Shown one piece after another: positions 45,780 to 58,316 of a DNA stretch of 64,000 bases; within the stretch, counting starts at the first letter, position 1; each line of letters opens with the position of its first letter. Where the stretch lies: the NCBI RefSeq assembly GCF_947179515.1, contig NC_067487.1:40471266-40535265 (forward strand). Direction: 5' to 3'. The stretch is from Apodemus sylvaticus (taxonomy: Eukaryota > Chordata > Mammalia > Rodentia > Muridae). Below the pieces are notes generated by a model, which made no database searches, was not told where the DNA came from, and was given only the letters and a program-made list of their open reading frames with translations. The position numbers and the translations under genes are program-made.

Positions 45780-46400
45780 TCTCTATTCTTCTCGCTAGAG
45801 AAGGAGACTAGCCAGGAAATGAGTTTGGCCAGAAGCATAAATGTTTCTTGGGTTTGAGCTGCAAGCCAATAACCACTTCAACTTGAGACTTGCAGCCTAG
45901 GTAAATTCCACTAGGCTGTCAACAACTCCAAGCTGAAATCCCATAATGATTTCAAATCTCACAGGTGATTCTGTTTCTAGGTGCTATGCTTTTGCCAATG
46001 AGATCAGACTCTGCCAGGCTCTCTGCAGTGGGATCCTGTGCAAACCGAAGATCCGGACCCCATGCACCAAAACACTGACCAAAATGCTTGGCATCCGAGT
46101 GTGAATGTGCAGGAGATGTGATGCTGTGCTGTCAGCAGGCTGAGGCTAAATCATACCTTGATTGCAAACAACATAGTTGATTTTGTTTCTATGTTCCTTA
46201 GTTTTCAAATGGAACCAGACTTTGCCAGAAAGGCTGTAGTGAGATCTTTTGTAAAACCATTTCGAGAAGGTGTGGAGGAAAACCTGAATTAAACCCCTGG
46301 AGCCTGTGTGCCAGTATACAAGAAATGTGATCCAGACCCAATTTTATTTGTTTTCAGATCCTCTTTGTTTGCCATGTTTCTAAGTATCTCTGGGCTGTGT
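45780..46400 (+). repeat. Diverged CTCF-array units in the spacer
   Basis: Contains 'gctgaaatcccataatgatt', 'agatcagactctgccagg' and, as a second unit at about 46130-46380, 'gttgattttgtttct' and 'aaccagactttgcc', matching 51340-51500 and 53120-53370 in the same orientation. The CTCF core itself is not evident. Confidence 0.6.
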
Positions 46401-46649
46401 TGAATCTCTCAGAACAGTTGTTATCCACGTTGACTCAGCACAGGGCTTTCTCAAAGTTCTCAAGATTTCTCCCTGTGTGCTGCTAATCTTGTGGCCCAGG
46501 ACACCTGGGAACCAGGTTTCCTAAGACTGCCTGAAAGCTGCTTAAAAAAACCACCATTTAGTCCTGTGACCTAGGCTCAAAAGACAAAACAAGCAGGGGG
46601 AAAAAAGGAGCGAAGCTTCTCAAATTAAGATCCTATCACTCTGGATACA

Positions 46650-48350
46650 ATTGTCTAGAGACAATTATAGGCCATTATAGGCGATTGATCAGACAGGCAA
46701 AGGGTAAAGTGCTCATGGGCCAGCAAATCTACTTGGGGAGCCTACTTTAAAGAGTAAAAGATCACATAGAATGATCTCCAATCACTCTATCTTTCCTGAA
46801 AGGGATTTATTAGAATGACTTACAGGATGCAGTCTGCCTTATTCTACAACAGCTGGGTGGGAAGCAAAGTCCAAGAATCCAGAAGTTCTCAGCTCCTGAG
46901 GCTGAAAGTCTCTGTTGGTCTTCAGTAGAAGATGGAATAACAGACAAGGGAGCTCTAAGCTGGCGAAGTCATAAGACTTGCTAGCTAGGAGAGGGCAAGC
47001 AGTCAATGTGAAAACTTTCTTCTTCTGTGTTCTAATATAGGCTTCAGGATGAAAGTGTGGCCCAAATTAAAGGTGTGTGTTCCAGAGTCAATCGCTGGAT
47101 TAAAGCTGAGTGTCTTCTGCTGGGTGTGGTGACTCAGGCCTTTAATCCAAACACTGTGGGAGTGAATCATGCAGGTAGAAATCTGTGAGTAGCCTGGTCT
47201 ACAAATTGGGTTCCAGGACAGCCAGTGGTCTTACAGAGAAACCCTGGTTCATGATAACAACAACAATCACATTATCAAAGTTCTGTGGCTTTCTGGCTCC
47301 ATATCCAGATTAAAGGCCTGTATTTTCAAGCTCAAAAAGATGCATTAAAGTCTAGTCTTCTAACTTCAAAGACAGTGATTACTTTCTACAAACTAAACAA
47401 AAATCCCTTGAAGGTGTGTCCTCAAGTTTTGGATTTTGGTTAATTGGAGATTTAATCTAGCTGACAACACAGAATAGCAACCACGGAGATTGTTCCTCTG
47501 TAACCCTGGCTGTTCTGAAAATCATTTTGTAGACCAAGGTGACCACCAAGTCAAAGATCTCCCTGCCTCTGCCTCCCTCCTGCTGAGATTAAAGGCACAT
47601 GTCACCAGGTCCTGCTTGGAAATCCTGTTAAGAGTCCTTTCTTTAGCTGGAGTCCTGAGCAGATGCTAATCCTGTGTTCCCAGCAGAGAGATGGTTAGGA
47701 GGAACAGCTAAGTGTGGAAATGAAGCTTCAGGACACAGACTCTCCTTTCCACCTGCCCACTCCCCAGCCCCTGTTTCTGTCTCACATTTTATGTCCTGGC
47801 TTTGAGATGAATGCACAACATTTCTATCCTCTAGTCTCTGTGTCTGCACAGAAGGCAGGCAGGGATCTGCTGGGATAGCTGGGCTCCAGGGTACACTGGA
47901 CTGGAGTCACATTACAGGGAAGCAGGCAGCAAGACTGGAAAGCAGTTTCTTGAGGGACTGTCAAACCAGAGGTCTTCTAAGTCAGGGATATGAAGGGCAG
48001 AAAGCCATGGCTCTAGGTCTGCTCATGGCAGGACTGGAGGAGGCCAGGAGCCACTGGTGCAGAATCCCAAGACAGCTTCTTCACACACAAGAACCAAAAA
48101 GGCAGCTCTGCTGCTCTATGTCCAGGTACACAAGGACATCAGCAGTGTGTTCCCTGGGATGGATGACACTGAGCCTTCTGCACTCCATCTGTGGGTGGTC
48201 TTCACAATCCTGAAAGAGGTGGGAAGACAAGCAAGGACCCTGAAACCTGGTGCTTACAAATCTGCAAAACAAAGAAGTGAAAAAGGCAAAAGTTGTTTTT
48301 AGAGTATATAAAACAGAAACAACACACCAAGGAGGTGAGGGGCGAGAAGA
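46650..48350 (+). repeat. Spacer duplicon, copy C (middle and 3' parts)
   Basis: Direct repeat of 37620-39255, with B1-like (47115-47260) and minus-strand B1 (47480-47620) pieces at matching places. It ends where the ERV LTR begins. Confidence 0.85.
48057..48302 (+). pseudogene. Histone H2A-like fragment, copy C
   Basis: One frame is open for 81 codons without a proper ATG. Its first part (TRTKKAALLLYVQVHKDI) follows the spacing of the H2A N-terminal segment TRSSRAGLQFPV.RVH. A later ILKEVGRQAR resembles the H2A helix ILELAGNAAR. The distance between them is about five residues too short, and the C-terminal part does not match. Short X-linked H2A variants exist in mouse, which makes the idea plausible. 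The similarity is short and judged by eye, so chance resemblance remains possible. Confidence 0.3.
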
Positions 48351-48355
48351 GAAGT

Positions 48356-48885
48356 GTAGTGCCAGGGAAAAGTTAGTGATTTCCAAAATAGACAGGAGCT
48401 GATCTGATGCAACTCATAGTAGGGTCTTTATTCTAAGTTTGATCGGGCGCCTCCAAAATACCACTATCACCTAGCACTGTTTTGGTGGATGGGGAGGCCC
48501 CAGTATCTCCCATGGCAAAGATTTATAGTAAGCAGCAAGCAGGGCTTAAGTGTGCAAGGATCTAACTGGAAATCTATTGTGACCTTTATCATAATCGTCT
48601 GGTGCTGGGAGTCATTTCATAATCTTAGCTATTGCTGCCCTCTGCATAGGTGGTCATTCAGAAGAGGGTGGGCTTGTTGTGCCTTGGATGTGCAGGTTTT
48701 GGGGGGAATATCTTAAAAACACTGGTCTTGGTGAGCATTAGTCTAGAGACTGAAGGTAGGCTCAGCTTATGTTGGGGGTCAACTTGTAAACTGATACTAG
48801 GCACCAGCCTGTTTGTTTACCTGAGTTTAAACTTAGGTCAGGTTTTCTAAAATGGAGACCAAACTAAAAAGATTTGGTCTGTCAT
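48356..48885 (-). mobile_element. Retroviral-type LTR (3' LTR of ERV remnant)
   Basis: On the minus strand a purine tract (aagagaaaggga, ending near 48886) precedes a TGAATGACAG start. TATAAA lies at 48522-48527 and AATAAA at 48427-48432, the order expected for U3-R. The R-U5 end is short or truncated near 48356-48370. No second LTR is seen in the window. Confidence 0.65.
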
Positions 48886-50870
48886 TCATCCCTTTCTCTT
48901 GTGACTAGAAGTCTCAATCATGGAACTTCCTAAAGCTTCATGAAAACAATTAGTAACAGGGCTAAGTCTTTGTGGAGTCCCTGGGGCATGGGTAGGGGCC
49001 CATCAATGGGAAAGAGGAGGAAGTCTGGAAGTTGAATTTTCCTTCCCTTGACCAGGTTCTTTTTCAACTGTAAAGGGATATGCAGTAGATCTAGGCGGGG
49101 ACTCTGTAGCACAGGGAACCTTTCAGCAAAGCTCTAGTGACCTCCTGAAGTATCTCTTGAATAGGGCCAAATTTCTGAGCTAAAGTTGGCAGAGCTCTGG
49201 AGGTGGACCTGTTTTATGGAAACCAAGCAGTTTAAGCCAAACATGTTTGTGCACCCACGGAACACCCTGGAATGTGTAATAACTTTTGTCAGTAGATGAA
49301 GCAAACCTAACTTTAAAAGTGTTGAGTACCACCTGGTATGGGGGGTTGTATACTCTATAGAGGATGAAGGTCAAGAAGGGTCATCCAGTCACCTTCAATC
49401 TCAAAGGTCAACTTAGTTAAGGTCTCTTATAGGGCTCGATTTATCTTCTTTACCTGTCCTGAACTCTGGGGTCTCTACAATTTATGAACTTTTTAGTCAA
49501 TCTCCAGAGAATTTGCTAATCTCCAACTTACCTGGGATACAAATGTTGGTCTATTGTGTGACCATATAGGCTTAGAAAAACACAAACGTTAGAAGATTAT
49601 TCTTTTAGTAATTTCTTTGTTACCATCTATACAGTCTTATTTTTAGTCGGAAAAGTCTCAGTCTATCCTGAAAAGGTATCTATAAATATTAGCAAATATT
49701 TGTATCTGAATGTTTTATGGCTTTTTATTTCCATGAAGTCCATTTTCTGATAGACTCCTGGCTTGGTACTCCGGTATTGAGTACTGGGGTTCCTCTCATT
49801 GGCAACTACATTAGTCAATTGACAGGACTTAAAATTTTTAATGATCTTAGCTGTTTTTGAATTGGCATCTTTACCTATGATGTGGGACTGGTGTACTAGG
49901 TCTTGTATTAACTGGGGTCCCATGTGTGATGAACAATGGATATTTTTTAGTATGCTCATATCTAGTTTTTCTGGTACAATTATTTTGCAGTCAGCTTTCC
50001 TCTGTCATCTCTGATGACACTGATACATGGGCAGGTTTTTGGCCCAGATCACATCTTCTGTCTGGTCAGAGAGTGTGGGATCTCTTGGGTCTAGATCAAC
50101 CAAGGACATGAGGGATCCAGTTTTTAGGGCCACCAATTGGGCTGTCTAGTTGTCCTCTGACTTGGAATTTAGTCCTTCCTTCTGCCCTTAGAAGGCCTTT
50201 TTTTTTTTCCTATAAATAACCACAAGGATATGAACCATACCAAAGGCACACCCAAAATCTTTGTCTCTTGTCTTTACTCAGCTCAAACACCTTGGTCAGA
50301 GTTGCCATTTCAACTTTCTGGGCTGTCATCCTTGCCAAGAGTGGCTCTGCCCATATGATCTCAGTATTTGGGAACCACCACTGCCCCAGCATACCTCTGT
50401 CCATCCTGAATGAGGCTGGTGCCATTGGTGAACCATGTTACCTCTGCATCCATCTGAAGAGTCACACAGAGGTCAATTAAGGTCAAGGTCAGGAAACAAG
50501 AAAGAGAAAAGTTATCCTGGGGGCATTCAAGAAGAGAGTCTGATAATGAGTCATTTTGTCATCTTCTTTAACCAGGAGGCCATTGCTTCACTGATGTGTA
50601 AATGGTGGGGTGGCAGCTTCTGACAATTCCTGACAAATTGGCTTTTAGCTGACACCAGGGCCTGGACACTGAGTATGTATCCCCCAGGTCTAGGGAGGCC
50701 ATCTGAAGTTGGCACAGTAAGGCCTTCTTAGTGGAGTCTCAGTAGTCTAAACTTTTAGGGCCTCTTAAGAGGTCTTGACTTTTTATTTTATTTCTGTTGC
50801 CACTTTGAAGTCATTTATCAACAAAGAAGTGGAGTGTTTTACCCTAGGCTTGGAGAGGGGACACTTTTAA
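48886..50870 (-). mobile_element. Gammaretrovirus-like ERV internal region, defective
   Basis: On the minus strand: a probable RT remnant (50870-50480), RNase H-like stretch (50425-50210), integrase with the DFxExK and YLLxFIDTFSG signatures (49959-49663), an integrase C-terminal piece (49374-49180), then a short 3' leader to the polypurine tract. Frameshifts and stops break every part, and no env is seen between integrase and LTR. The part right of 49888 belongs to the inverted-repeat arm; the rest lies in the spacer. Confidence 0.75.
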
Positions 50871-50875
50871 TCTCT

Positions 50876-50878
<3 letters not shown>

Positions 50879-50948
<70 letters not shown>

Positions 50949-50957
50949 TCTCTCTCT
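50879..50957. repeat. (CT)n microsatellite
   Basis: Nearly pure CT for about 78 bases, the longest simple repeat in the window. Confidence 0.97.
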
Positions 50958-51240
50958 GTCCTTTCTGAGGTCTCCACTTGGCTGCTGCCTCAGAGTGCAC
51001 TTGTCTGTAGGTGAAGAGGATGAAGAAACCTGAGGACTTCTCACATCCTCCTGATTTTATCTAAGCATTGCAATCCAGGGAAAGACCTTTGTTAGTCTTC
51101 CACTTCACCACGCCCAGGCCTGCTCCTCCATGCTGACTGGAGGACATCACCAGAGCCAGAGCCAAGGAAGCAGTCCCAGGAAGAAGCCAACAGCATCCAT
51201 TGGCAGAGCCACAGTTGGAGCATTAGCCCTGGGACTTCTT

Positions 51241-51256
51241 CACAGCAGGGGGCGCT
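51241..51256 (+). promoter_or_regulatory. CTCF-type motif, right array unit 1
   Basis: CACAGCAGGGGGCGCT, mirror of 31560-31575. Confidence 0.65.
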
Positions 51257-52069
51257 GTCAGTCAGTGCTCGCACACTGGGCCCTCAACTGCTAGCAGCTA
51301 AGGCTTGTCCCCCAAGCTAAGTTCTGCTTGGCTGTCAGCAGGCTCGAGCTGAAATCCGATGGTGATTTCAAGCCGCAGAAGAGATTTCGTTCCTCCGTGC
51401 ATTCGTTTTGCTTACGGGATCAGACTCTGCCAGGCAGGCTCTGGTGGGATTTTGTGCGAGCCCAGGCTCCGGATGGTGCGCACCTAAATGCTGATCAAAT
51501 CGCCTGGCGCCCAGGTGTGATAATGTAGTAGGTGCGATGCGGGAGCAGCAGTTTCGGTTTGTTTTCTGATCCTCTCAGACTCCCGACGTTTCTTCATGGG
51601 GTCTACCATCCTTTAAGGACGTTTTCAGACTGGAAAGTGTACCAAGACTGGCGACCCCGCGCCCACACCACTCCGGGAAAACAGCAAACTCAATGCAAAC
51701 ACGAATCTTCATCGCAGCTGCTTCTGTTCCCCTAAGGTTTTCCGGACCCGCACACACCAGGGCTCCAAGTCCTTTCTGTCTCAGCTTGTCTTCTCCATCT
51801 CGTTGGCTTGTCCTCGGATGCCTCCTGCACAAGGCCCAAGAGTACACTTGACCTACAGGGAAATCGCAGGACGACCCCGCCTGGTTCACTCGCACGCCCC
51901 GAGTTTTAGGCGAGCCTTGCAGTCCTGGGCAAGTCCATAGTCCCCCTGTCTGCTTGTCCACACTTGCTGGGGAGGGACACGGCTGGAGCAGAGACCAATG
52001 TAGGAGTGAGAATCCCAAAGCTTCCTAGATCTGCAGCTCTGCCTCTGAGCTCCAGGAGTGCCACTTCTT

Positions 52070-52085
52070 CCCAGCAGGGGGCGCC
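52070..52085 (+). promoter_or_regulatory. CTCF-type motif, right array unit 2
   Basis: CCCAGCAGGGGGCGCC, mirror of 30730-30745. Confidence 0.65.
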
Positions 52086-52790
52086 GTGGGGCTGCTCTTC
52101 GCCCAGAGAGGAATGCCAATGGTCAGCACCTGCTCTTTGGATTCTCCATGCGAAATAAATGCGAATTTTCCACGGAGCCAAGTTCATCATGGCTGTCAGC
52201 ATGCCCGGGCTGAAATCCGAAGGTGACTTCAAAAAGCGACATGATTTTGTTTCTAGGTGCTTTAATTTTGTTGAGGAGATCAGATTCTGCCAGGAAGGTG
52301 ATGGGATTCTATTCGAACCCAGGATGTGCTCCTAAACGCTGACAGAATCGCCTGGCTCCCAATGCGAGTACGAAGGAAATCAGATGCAGACCCCACGGTT
52401 TTGGTTTGCTTCTTGTCCTCTCTGCTAATTTTCGTTTGTAAACTAAAGCTCTGCTCTCTGAGCTGTCTTTCTCGCACACCCCTTCCCTTCTGCAGTCCCT
52501 CATAGCTATGGCCCTGGTGTGCACTTGTCCAGTGTGTAAACCCCAGAAGCTGCTAACCGATGCCTTCTCGCTTGCACACCCAAGGTTTGGGGCCAGCTTT
52601 GCGATCTGGCGATGTCCATAGTTATTTGGTCCAATCTCTTGTCCACACTGGTGGCTGCCACACAGGGATCCTGGCCAAGTACATAATTAGTCACCCCTTG
52701 CTTGTCCGCATTGGCAGATCCCACAAATGGAGCCTGGCCAGAAGCAGAAAGGATTCTTCACAGCTGTGAGTTGCAAACCAGGGATTTCTT

Positions 52791-52806
52791 CACAGTAGAG
52801 GGCGCT
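52791..52806 (+). promoter_or_regulatory. CTCF-type motif, right array unit 3
   Basis: CACAGTAGAGGGCGCT, mirror of 29723-29738. Confidence 0.55.
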
Positions 52807-53394
52807 CGGGTACCAGCACTGTGCCTTGCCCCAATTCCACCTGGCCAGAGGACTTGCTGACAGAACCATCCTCTCAAGCAAGTGCTTGAGACTTGCCTCT
52901 GAGACAAATTCTGCTCTGTTGTCAACCATCCAGGGCTGAAATCCCACAGCGATTTCAAACCACCTACTTGATTTCGGTTCTCACCTCTTTCTGTTTGCTG
53001 ACAGGATCTGACTGCCACTGTGTCTCCAGGAATGCCCCTCTCCCACATTACCAAGGTCCAGTACCTGAGCTTTGGGTTATGTATTTCCGGTTCACCCCTG
53101 ACTGTGACTTGTCAGCCAAGTCAAGTTCCCCTGTGCCATCAGCAGGCAGAGGCTGAATCCACCTTGATTGCTAGCAGCAGAGTTGATTTTGTTTAAAGGT
53201 GCTTTCATTTTCAGTTTGAACCAGACTTTGTCAGGGATATTGTGGGATCCTTTGCAAACCCAGGGTCCAGAAAAGGTGGAGGAAACCCTGGATAAACCGC
53301 TGGCGCCTATGTATATAGGAAATGGGATTCAGACTAAATTTCATTTACATTTTGGATTCTATCTGCTAGCCATCATTTCTTTTCTTTTCTTTCT

Positions 53395-53399
53395 ATTTA

Positions 53400-53443
<44 letters not shown>

Positions 53444-53575
53444 TTGGTTTTTCAAGACAGGGTTTCTCTTGTAGCCCTGACTGCCCTTGAACTCACTCTG
53501 TAGACCAGGCTGGCCTTGAACTCCCACCTGTCTCTGCCTCCCAAGTACTGGGATTAAAGGCACGCATCATCTTTT
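53395..53575 (-). mobile_element. B1 SINE preceded by (TTAC)n
   Basis: About ten TTAC units (53400-53442), then a reverse-complement B1 ('agaccaggctggccttgaac'). Mirror of 29041-29220. Confidence 0.9.
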
Positions 53576-54266
53576 CTAAATGGAGGAAAGCCAGCTGATT
53601 TCTCAGGTTCGTGTATTGCGTGCCCAGCACCTTAGGGAAAAAACACATTTTCAGTCTGGTAAGTCACCAAGGCATCTGAGCCAGGCCTTCCTTGTAAGAC
53701 ACATTAAAGCTCTGTGTTAGGTTTTGTCTGTGTGGATTTTTAATGCTGTCTGGTTTCAATCTGTACCTGGGTAATCTAGGTAATGTCTGGTAACATTTAT
53801 ACAGATTTATACATTTTGGGGATTTTTTTAGGATGAACATATTTCTTTTATTTCCTATTTCTACACCCTCCCAGGTACATATTCCAGCTCTCCTTAAAAT
53901 TCACAAATGTGTTGTCTAATTGATATCCCATGCATATTTTTATTTATACATATATTAGTAAGAATGACCACCATAATGTTTTTAATTTTGTCTTGTTTCT
54001 CCGTGACTTGTCCATTTACACCCAATCCGACTCACCTTCCCATCCCTCCTTATCCCTCCTGTGCCCTTGAAAACCCACTTGCAAAGAAACCAAATATAAA
54101 AACAAATAAATCCAAGTGATAAACAAAAATCTAACCTGTTGGAGAAATATAAAGCTTCAGAAAAAAGAGTCAGTCTTTTACAAAACAGCAACAAAAAGCT
54201 CTCCCCTGTATTAAAGCACTGAAACACTGCCCATGAAACATACCTTGCAAAAGAAAGCAAATATAA

Positions 54267-54490
54267 GCCGGGCGTGGTGGCACACACCTGTAATCCCAGC
54301 ACTTGGGAGGCAGAGGCAGGCAAATTTCTGAGTTCAAGGCCAGCTTGGTCTACAGAGTGAGTTCCAGGACAGCCAGGACCACACAGAGAAACCCTGTCTC
54401 GAAAAACAAAAAAACCAAAATACCAAAAAAAAAAAAAAAAAAAAAAAAAAACCAAAAACAAAAACAAAAAAAACAAAAAACAAAAAAAAT
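54267..54490 (+). mobile_element. B1 SINE with long A-rich tail
   Basis: Starts 'gccgggcgtggtggcacaca', near consensus. The tail contains about 26 uninterrupted A and further A-rich sequence. Mirror of 28209-28352. Confidence 0.95.
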
Positions 54491-57134
54491 AGAAAGAAAG
54501 AAAGCAAATATAAAAATGAATAAATAAATTTAAAAAATGTCTCTGTGACAGCTAAGGTGTGTCATTTTGTGTCACGAAATATACTTTTTTGCCCAAACAG
54601 CGTTGCTCATGTCTTGTATGAGAAATTTCCTCCACTGTGAAAAGCCTTTCTTTCAAATCTTTTTTATTTTTACACGATGTTACCAGATTTTAGGAGAACT
54701 ACAACTTTTCAAATGTTTGCAAAGCCCTGTGTTAGGTTTTTATTAAACTGTATGTGTCTTTTTTAAAAGGCTCTGTGGTTTTAATGCTGGACTGGAGAGT
54801 ATAGCCAATATCTGAAAACTTTTGTTTTGTACAGTTTTGTGATTACTGATCAGTCAGAACATGTTTCTACTCTTTCCTGTTTCCAAATCATCCGATGCAT
54901 ACGTCTCAGCTCTCCTTTACATTTGTAAACAATTTGTTCTCTAATTGTTTTCCATGAAAATTGTTATTTATAAAGATATAAATGTGTATAAGCTCTTTAA
55001 CATTTTTAAACTTTCTATTGATTATTTGTAAATTGAACATTTGCATCCTAATCCTACTCAACTTCCCATTCCTCCACATACTCCCTGCAACACCCACTGC
55101 AAAAGAAATCAAATATAAAAAAAAAAAACAAAAAAAAAAACAAAAACGAACTTCTTGTCTTTTTGACAGCTGAGGTTTGTCCAGGTGTGTGATGCAATAT
55201 TCTGTTTTGCCCAAAGAGATTTACCAGAAAATATTCATTGCAATGGGTGGTTGGTCTGGTTTGAGGTTTGTAGCGTCTCCTACAGTAGTGCTAGAGGATC
55301 TCTGGACCTCCCCTCATAACACTGCAGCCCCTTTCTATGTCCATTTACACTTTTAACTATATGCCTGATGTTACACTGTAGCAGGTCTCTATGCATGTTT
55401 ATGGATTTTAATGTTATAACTCAAATAATGCTGCATCTGCTTTCTATGAATTGACCTGGTTGGGTTTGGTGCTACTGTTGGTTGGAGCTTTATTTTACCT
55501 CTTTGGTGTTAAGCCTCTATGAATGGCTGACTAGCATTTGCATGTCCAATGTTATTGGAGTCTAGAGAATCAACACACCCCAAAGAAACAAACATTGACA
55601 TCCCTTATAGCCCTGTTTCTAAAAGTTAGTTGATATAACCAAAAAAGTATCCAGTGGTAAAAGACTGAATGAAGAGTTTGTGGAGATCAGATGTGCAAGA
55701 ATTACTGTTCTTCACAAGAAGACTGAAGTTTTATGGTCTGCAGAAAAATGCTTGTGCCTGAAGAAAGTCACACTCAATAGATGACCAAGTCTCCAGATGA
55801 CAGAGATCCAATGTCTCTCACTCATGAGCCCTAGGCTTGCTAGATACATGAAATCAGGTTTTCTTCTTGTTGTAAGAGAGAAGCTGAGTGAAATGTGTGG
55901 AGAAAATTTGGGTAATGAACTGAAGGAGGATTGAAAGGCAGGAGGGGCAATACCCAGAAAGATAACACATAGTTGCACAAAATCAACAACAGGCAACTCC
56001 ACATCATTGTGTTAGAGTCCATGATGGCAGAGAGAAGAACTACCTAGAATGCTCTCACTTGATCCACCACCAGAAGGCAAAAGAGAGGAGGGAGGGGGCA
56101 GAGAGACAGAAAAGAAGGAGACAGAGAAACAGACAGAGGAATACCTTCAGCCACTTCCTTCCAAAAAGAACATACTTCCTCATCTTTCCAAAAGACTACA
56201 ACCAATTAATCCTACTAGGATTCCACAAAGGACAATGTAGCAGGTCCTGTCTTAGCATTGGAATGGCTCAGTGACCAGGCTGGAAGAGTCCTGAGATTAA
56301 CTGTCCTGGACCCAACCAATCAGTCCTGGTCACAAGGGTGGCTGTCCTTCTGGCCTGAAGATTCTCAAGCAATATCTAAGCAAAACATCTTCTCCAAACC
56401 CAACACTAACATTACATATTTACAGGTTAGAGATTCACAAGGAAACATAGTCAGTACTTGTTGATTATCTAGTCCATCTCCAGGATATCTAAACTGAAAA
56501 GGGTTGTACTTGTATAAATGTATAATTAAGAAATAACAATTTTCCTTTAGTGATTTTTGTACTTGAAACAGAAATTCTGTGAGAATGTCTAATATTTTCT
56601 TTTGTTGAGAAATATAGAAGAGCTCTACTTCCATGTCTGCTCTTTACAAAAGAAATTTTGGAAGGCTGTCATTGGCTCAGTGAATCAAGATGTATTACCG
56701 GAGTCCTCGCATCTCCGTTGAAAGTTCCATGTGATGTGAATTAAAGAAAAAGATGAAAATTCAAAGGAAAACATGCTGGTCAGTATTTCTGTGCAATGCT
56801 TATTTTATCTTCTATATAGACTTCCTGAAAAAACGATGTTCAGAGAGAAAACTGTAAGAAATGATACTTAAGTGTCCTCCTCACTCTGAGAGCTGTGTGA
56901 TCAATCTCTAGCCTGGTACATGACTTAGGTCACAGCTTAGGACTTTCTGGAGGAAAGAAGATGACTTAAGATTCCTGAGAATACTACAAAGATAAAACTA
57001 CAACACACAGTCCCAGAAAGTACAAAAACACTATCTTGGAATCACACCGGATGTAGACCTGCTTGAGCACTAGTACCCACATCCTCAGCATGGTGTAGAG
57101 AACACAGTTGGCCCTGGAGGGAAAGGGTGGGCTA

Positions 57135-57540
57135 CAGTTGTTGTTGTCCATGTCTCCTTGGGATGCCTGTGACTCCTTCGAACTCTAACTCTGAGAGACC
57201 TCTTTGCCCTTCCTCATGGCACAATTCAATCTGCTATAGTGTCTCAGATTCTTCAAGCTCTCAAATACACAAAAGGTCTATAAATCCCAATATGCAACCC
57301 AGCCATCATCAGAGCAATGACTTAACTCTCCACAGTAAAAACATGGCTCAGACTTGGAATACCTTGTACTCAGGGCTGGCAAGACATGTATGCTTGGCAG
57401 TGCATGTTCTGCAGAATCTGATGTCCCTTTGACAAAACTGGGACAGGACCACATCATCTTCTTGGCTTTATTCAAGGAACTCAGTGGGCAAGTCACTGAC
57501 CTCTGATTTGGAGAAGACTCTAGTTAGTGGATTGTACTCT
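57135..57540 (-). pseudogene. Broken right-arm counterpart of the 23.8-kb ORF
   Basis: Reverse complement of 23758-24146. The reading frame stops at TAG after the Tyr-Trp-Asp-Leu position. The 3' third is lost through the deletion whose junction is near 57135. Confidence 0.6.
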
Positions 57541-58198
57541 ATACTTCATGGCCCTTCCCAACCATTACCCTGTGAGAAACTGGGTTTTAAACCCACAATC
57601 CTAGCATCTGATTGCATTGCCTAAGTAGGCAGGATTCTGCCCAGTCTGGTAGAAAAATCCTTTCAACCCAGAACCTAAGGGAAAGAAGCAGATCAGGAAC
57701 AAAATCCGAGGCATGTGGATCTCTGATCTCAAGGCCATCCTGGTAATCAGACCTAGTTTTGAGTCTACAGATAGGGCTATACAGGAAAACCTAATACAGG
57801 ACCAAGTTCCCAGATGACAGAGATCCAGTCTCTCTCATTTGTGGGCCCTAGGCTTGCTAGATACATAAAATCAAGTTTTCCTTTTATCAAATGTGAGTAG
57901 CTGGGTAAAATGTGTGGGAAAAAGTTGGATAATCTTCTCAAGGATGATTGAGAGGTAGGAGGGTAAATAGTGAGAAAGAGAACTCAGAGTTGCATGAAAT
58001 TAATGACATGCAGATCCACATCACCAGAATCAGACAACTGGTAAATATATCTGTTAGTTTTCCATGGCTCTGACAAAATAACCTAACCAAAATGGAAGCA
58101 ACTTATGAAAGAAGTGGTTATTTTGTATTATGAATGCAGAGGTTTATATTATGTGACAGCAGAGAGAAGGAATGGCTAAGATTTGCACATCTTAATCT

Positions 58199-58214
58199 AC
58201 CACCAGATGGCAGC
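58199..58214 (+). promoter_or_regulatory. CTCF-like motif
   Basis: ACCACCAGATGGCAGC, mirror of 23066-23081. Confidence 0.4.
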
Positions 58215-58250
58215 ACCAGAAGAAGGGAGGGAGAAAAAGACATGCACAAA

Positions 58251-58254
<4 letters not shown>

Positions 58255-58313
<59 letters not shown>
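58255..58313. repeat. (GT)n microsatellite
   Basis: About 29 GT units, mirror of the shorter (CA)n at 22979. Confidence 0.97.

Positions 58314-58316
<3 letters not shown>

Larger units (their letters stand above)
51010..53380 (+). repeat. Tandem CTCF-motif repeat array, right arm
   Basis: Three units begin near the cores at 51241, 52070 and 52791 (spacings 829 and 721). Each carries the '(c)tgaaatccga' box about 110-130 bases later, then 'cagactctgccagg' or 'cagattctgccagg' and 'atcgcctgg'. Sequence is CpG-rich relative to the flanks. ORFs such as 51575-52018 (minus) are not conserved between units. Confidence 0.75.

Noticed and set aside
48356..50870. Possibly active provirus
   Set aside because: Only one LTR, no gag or env seen, and pol broken by stops and frameshifts.
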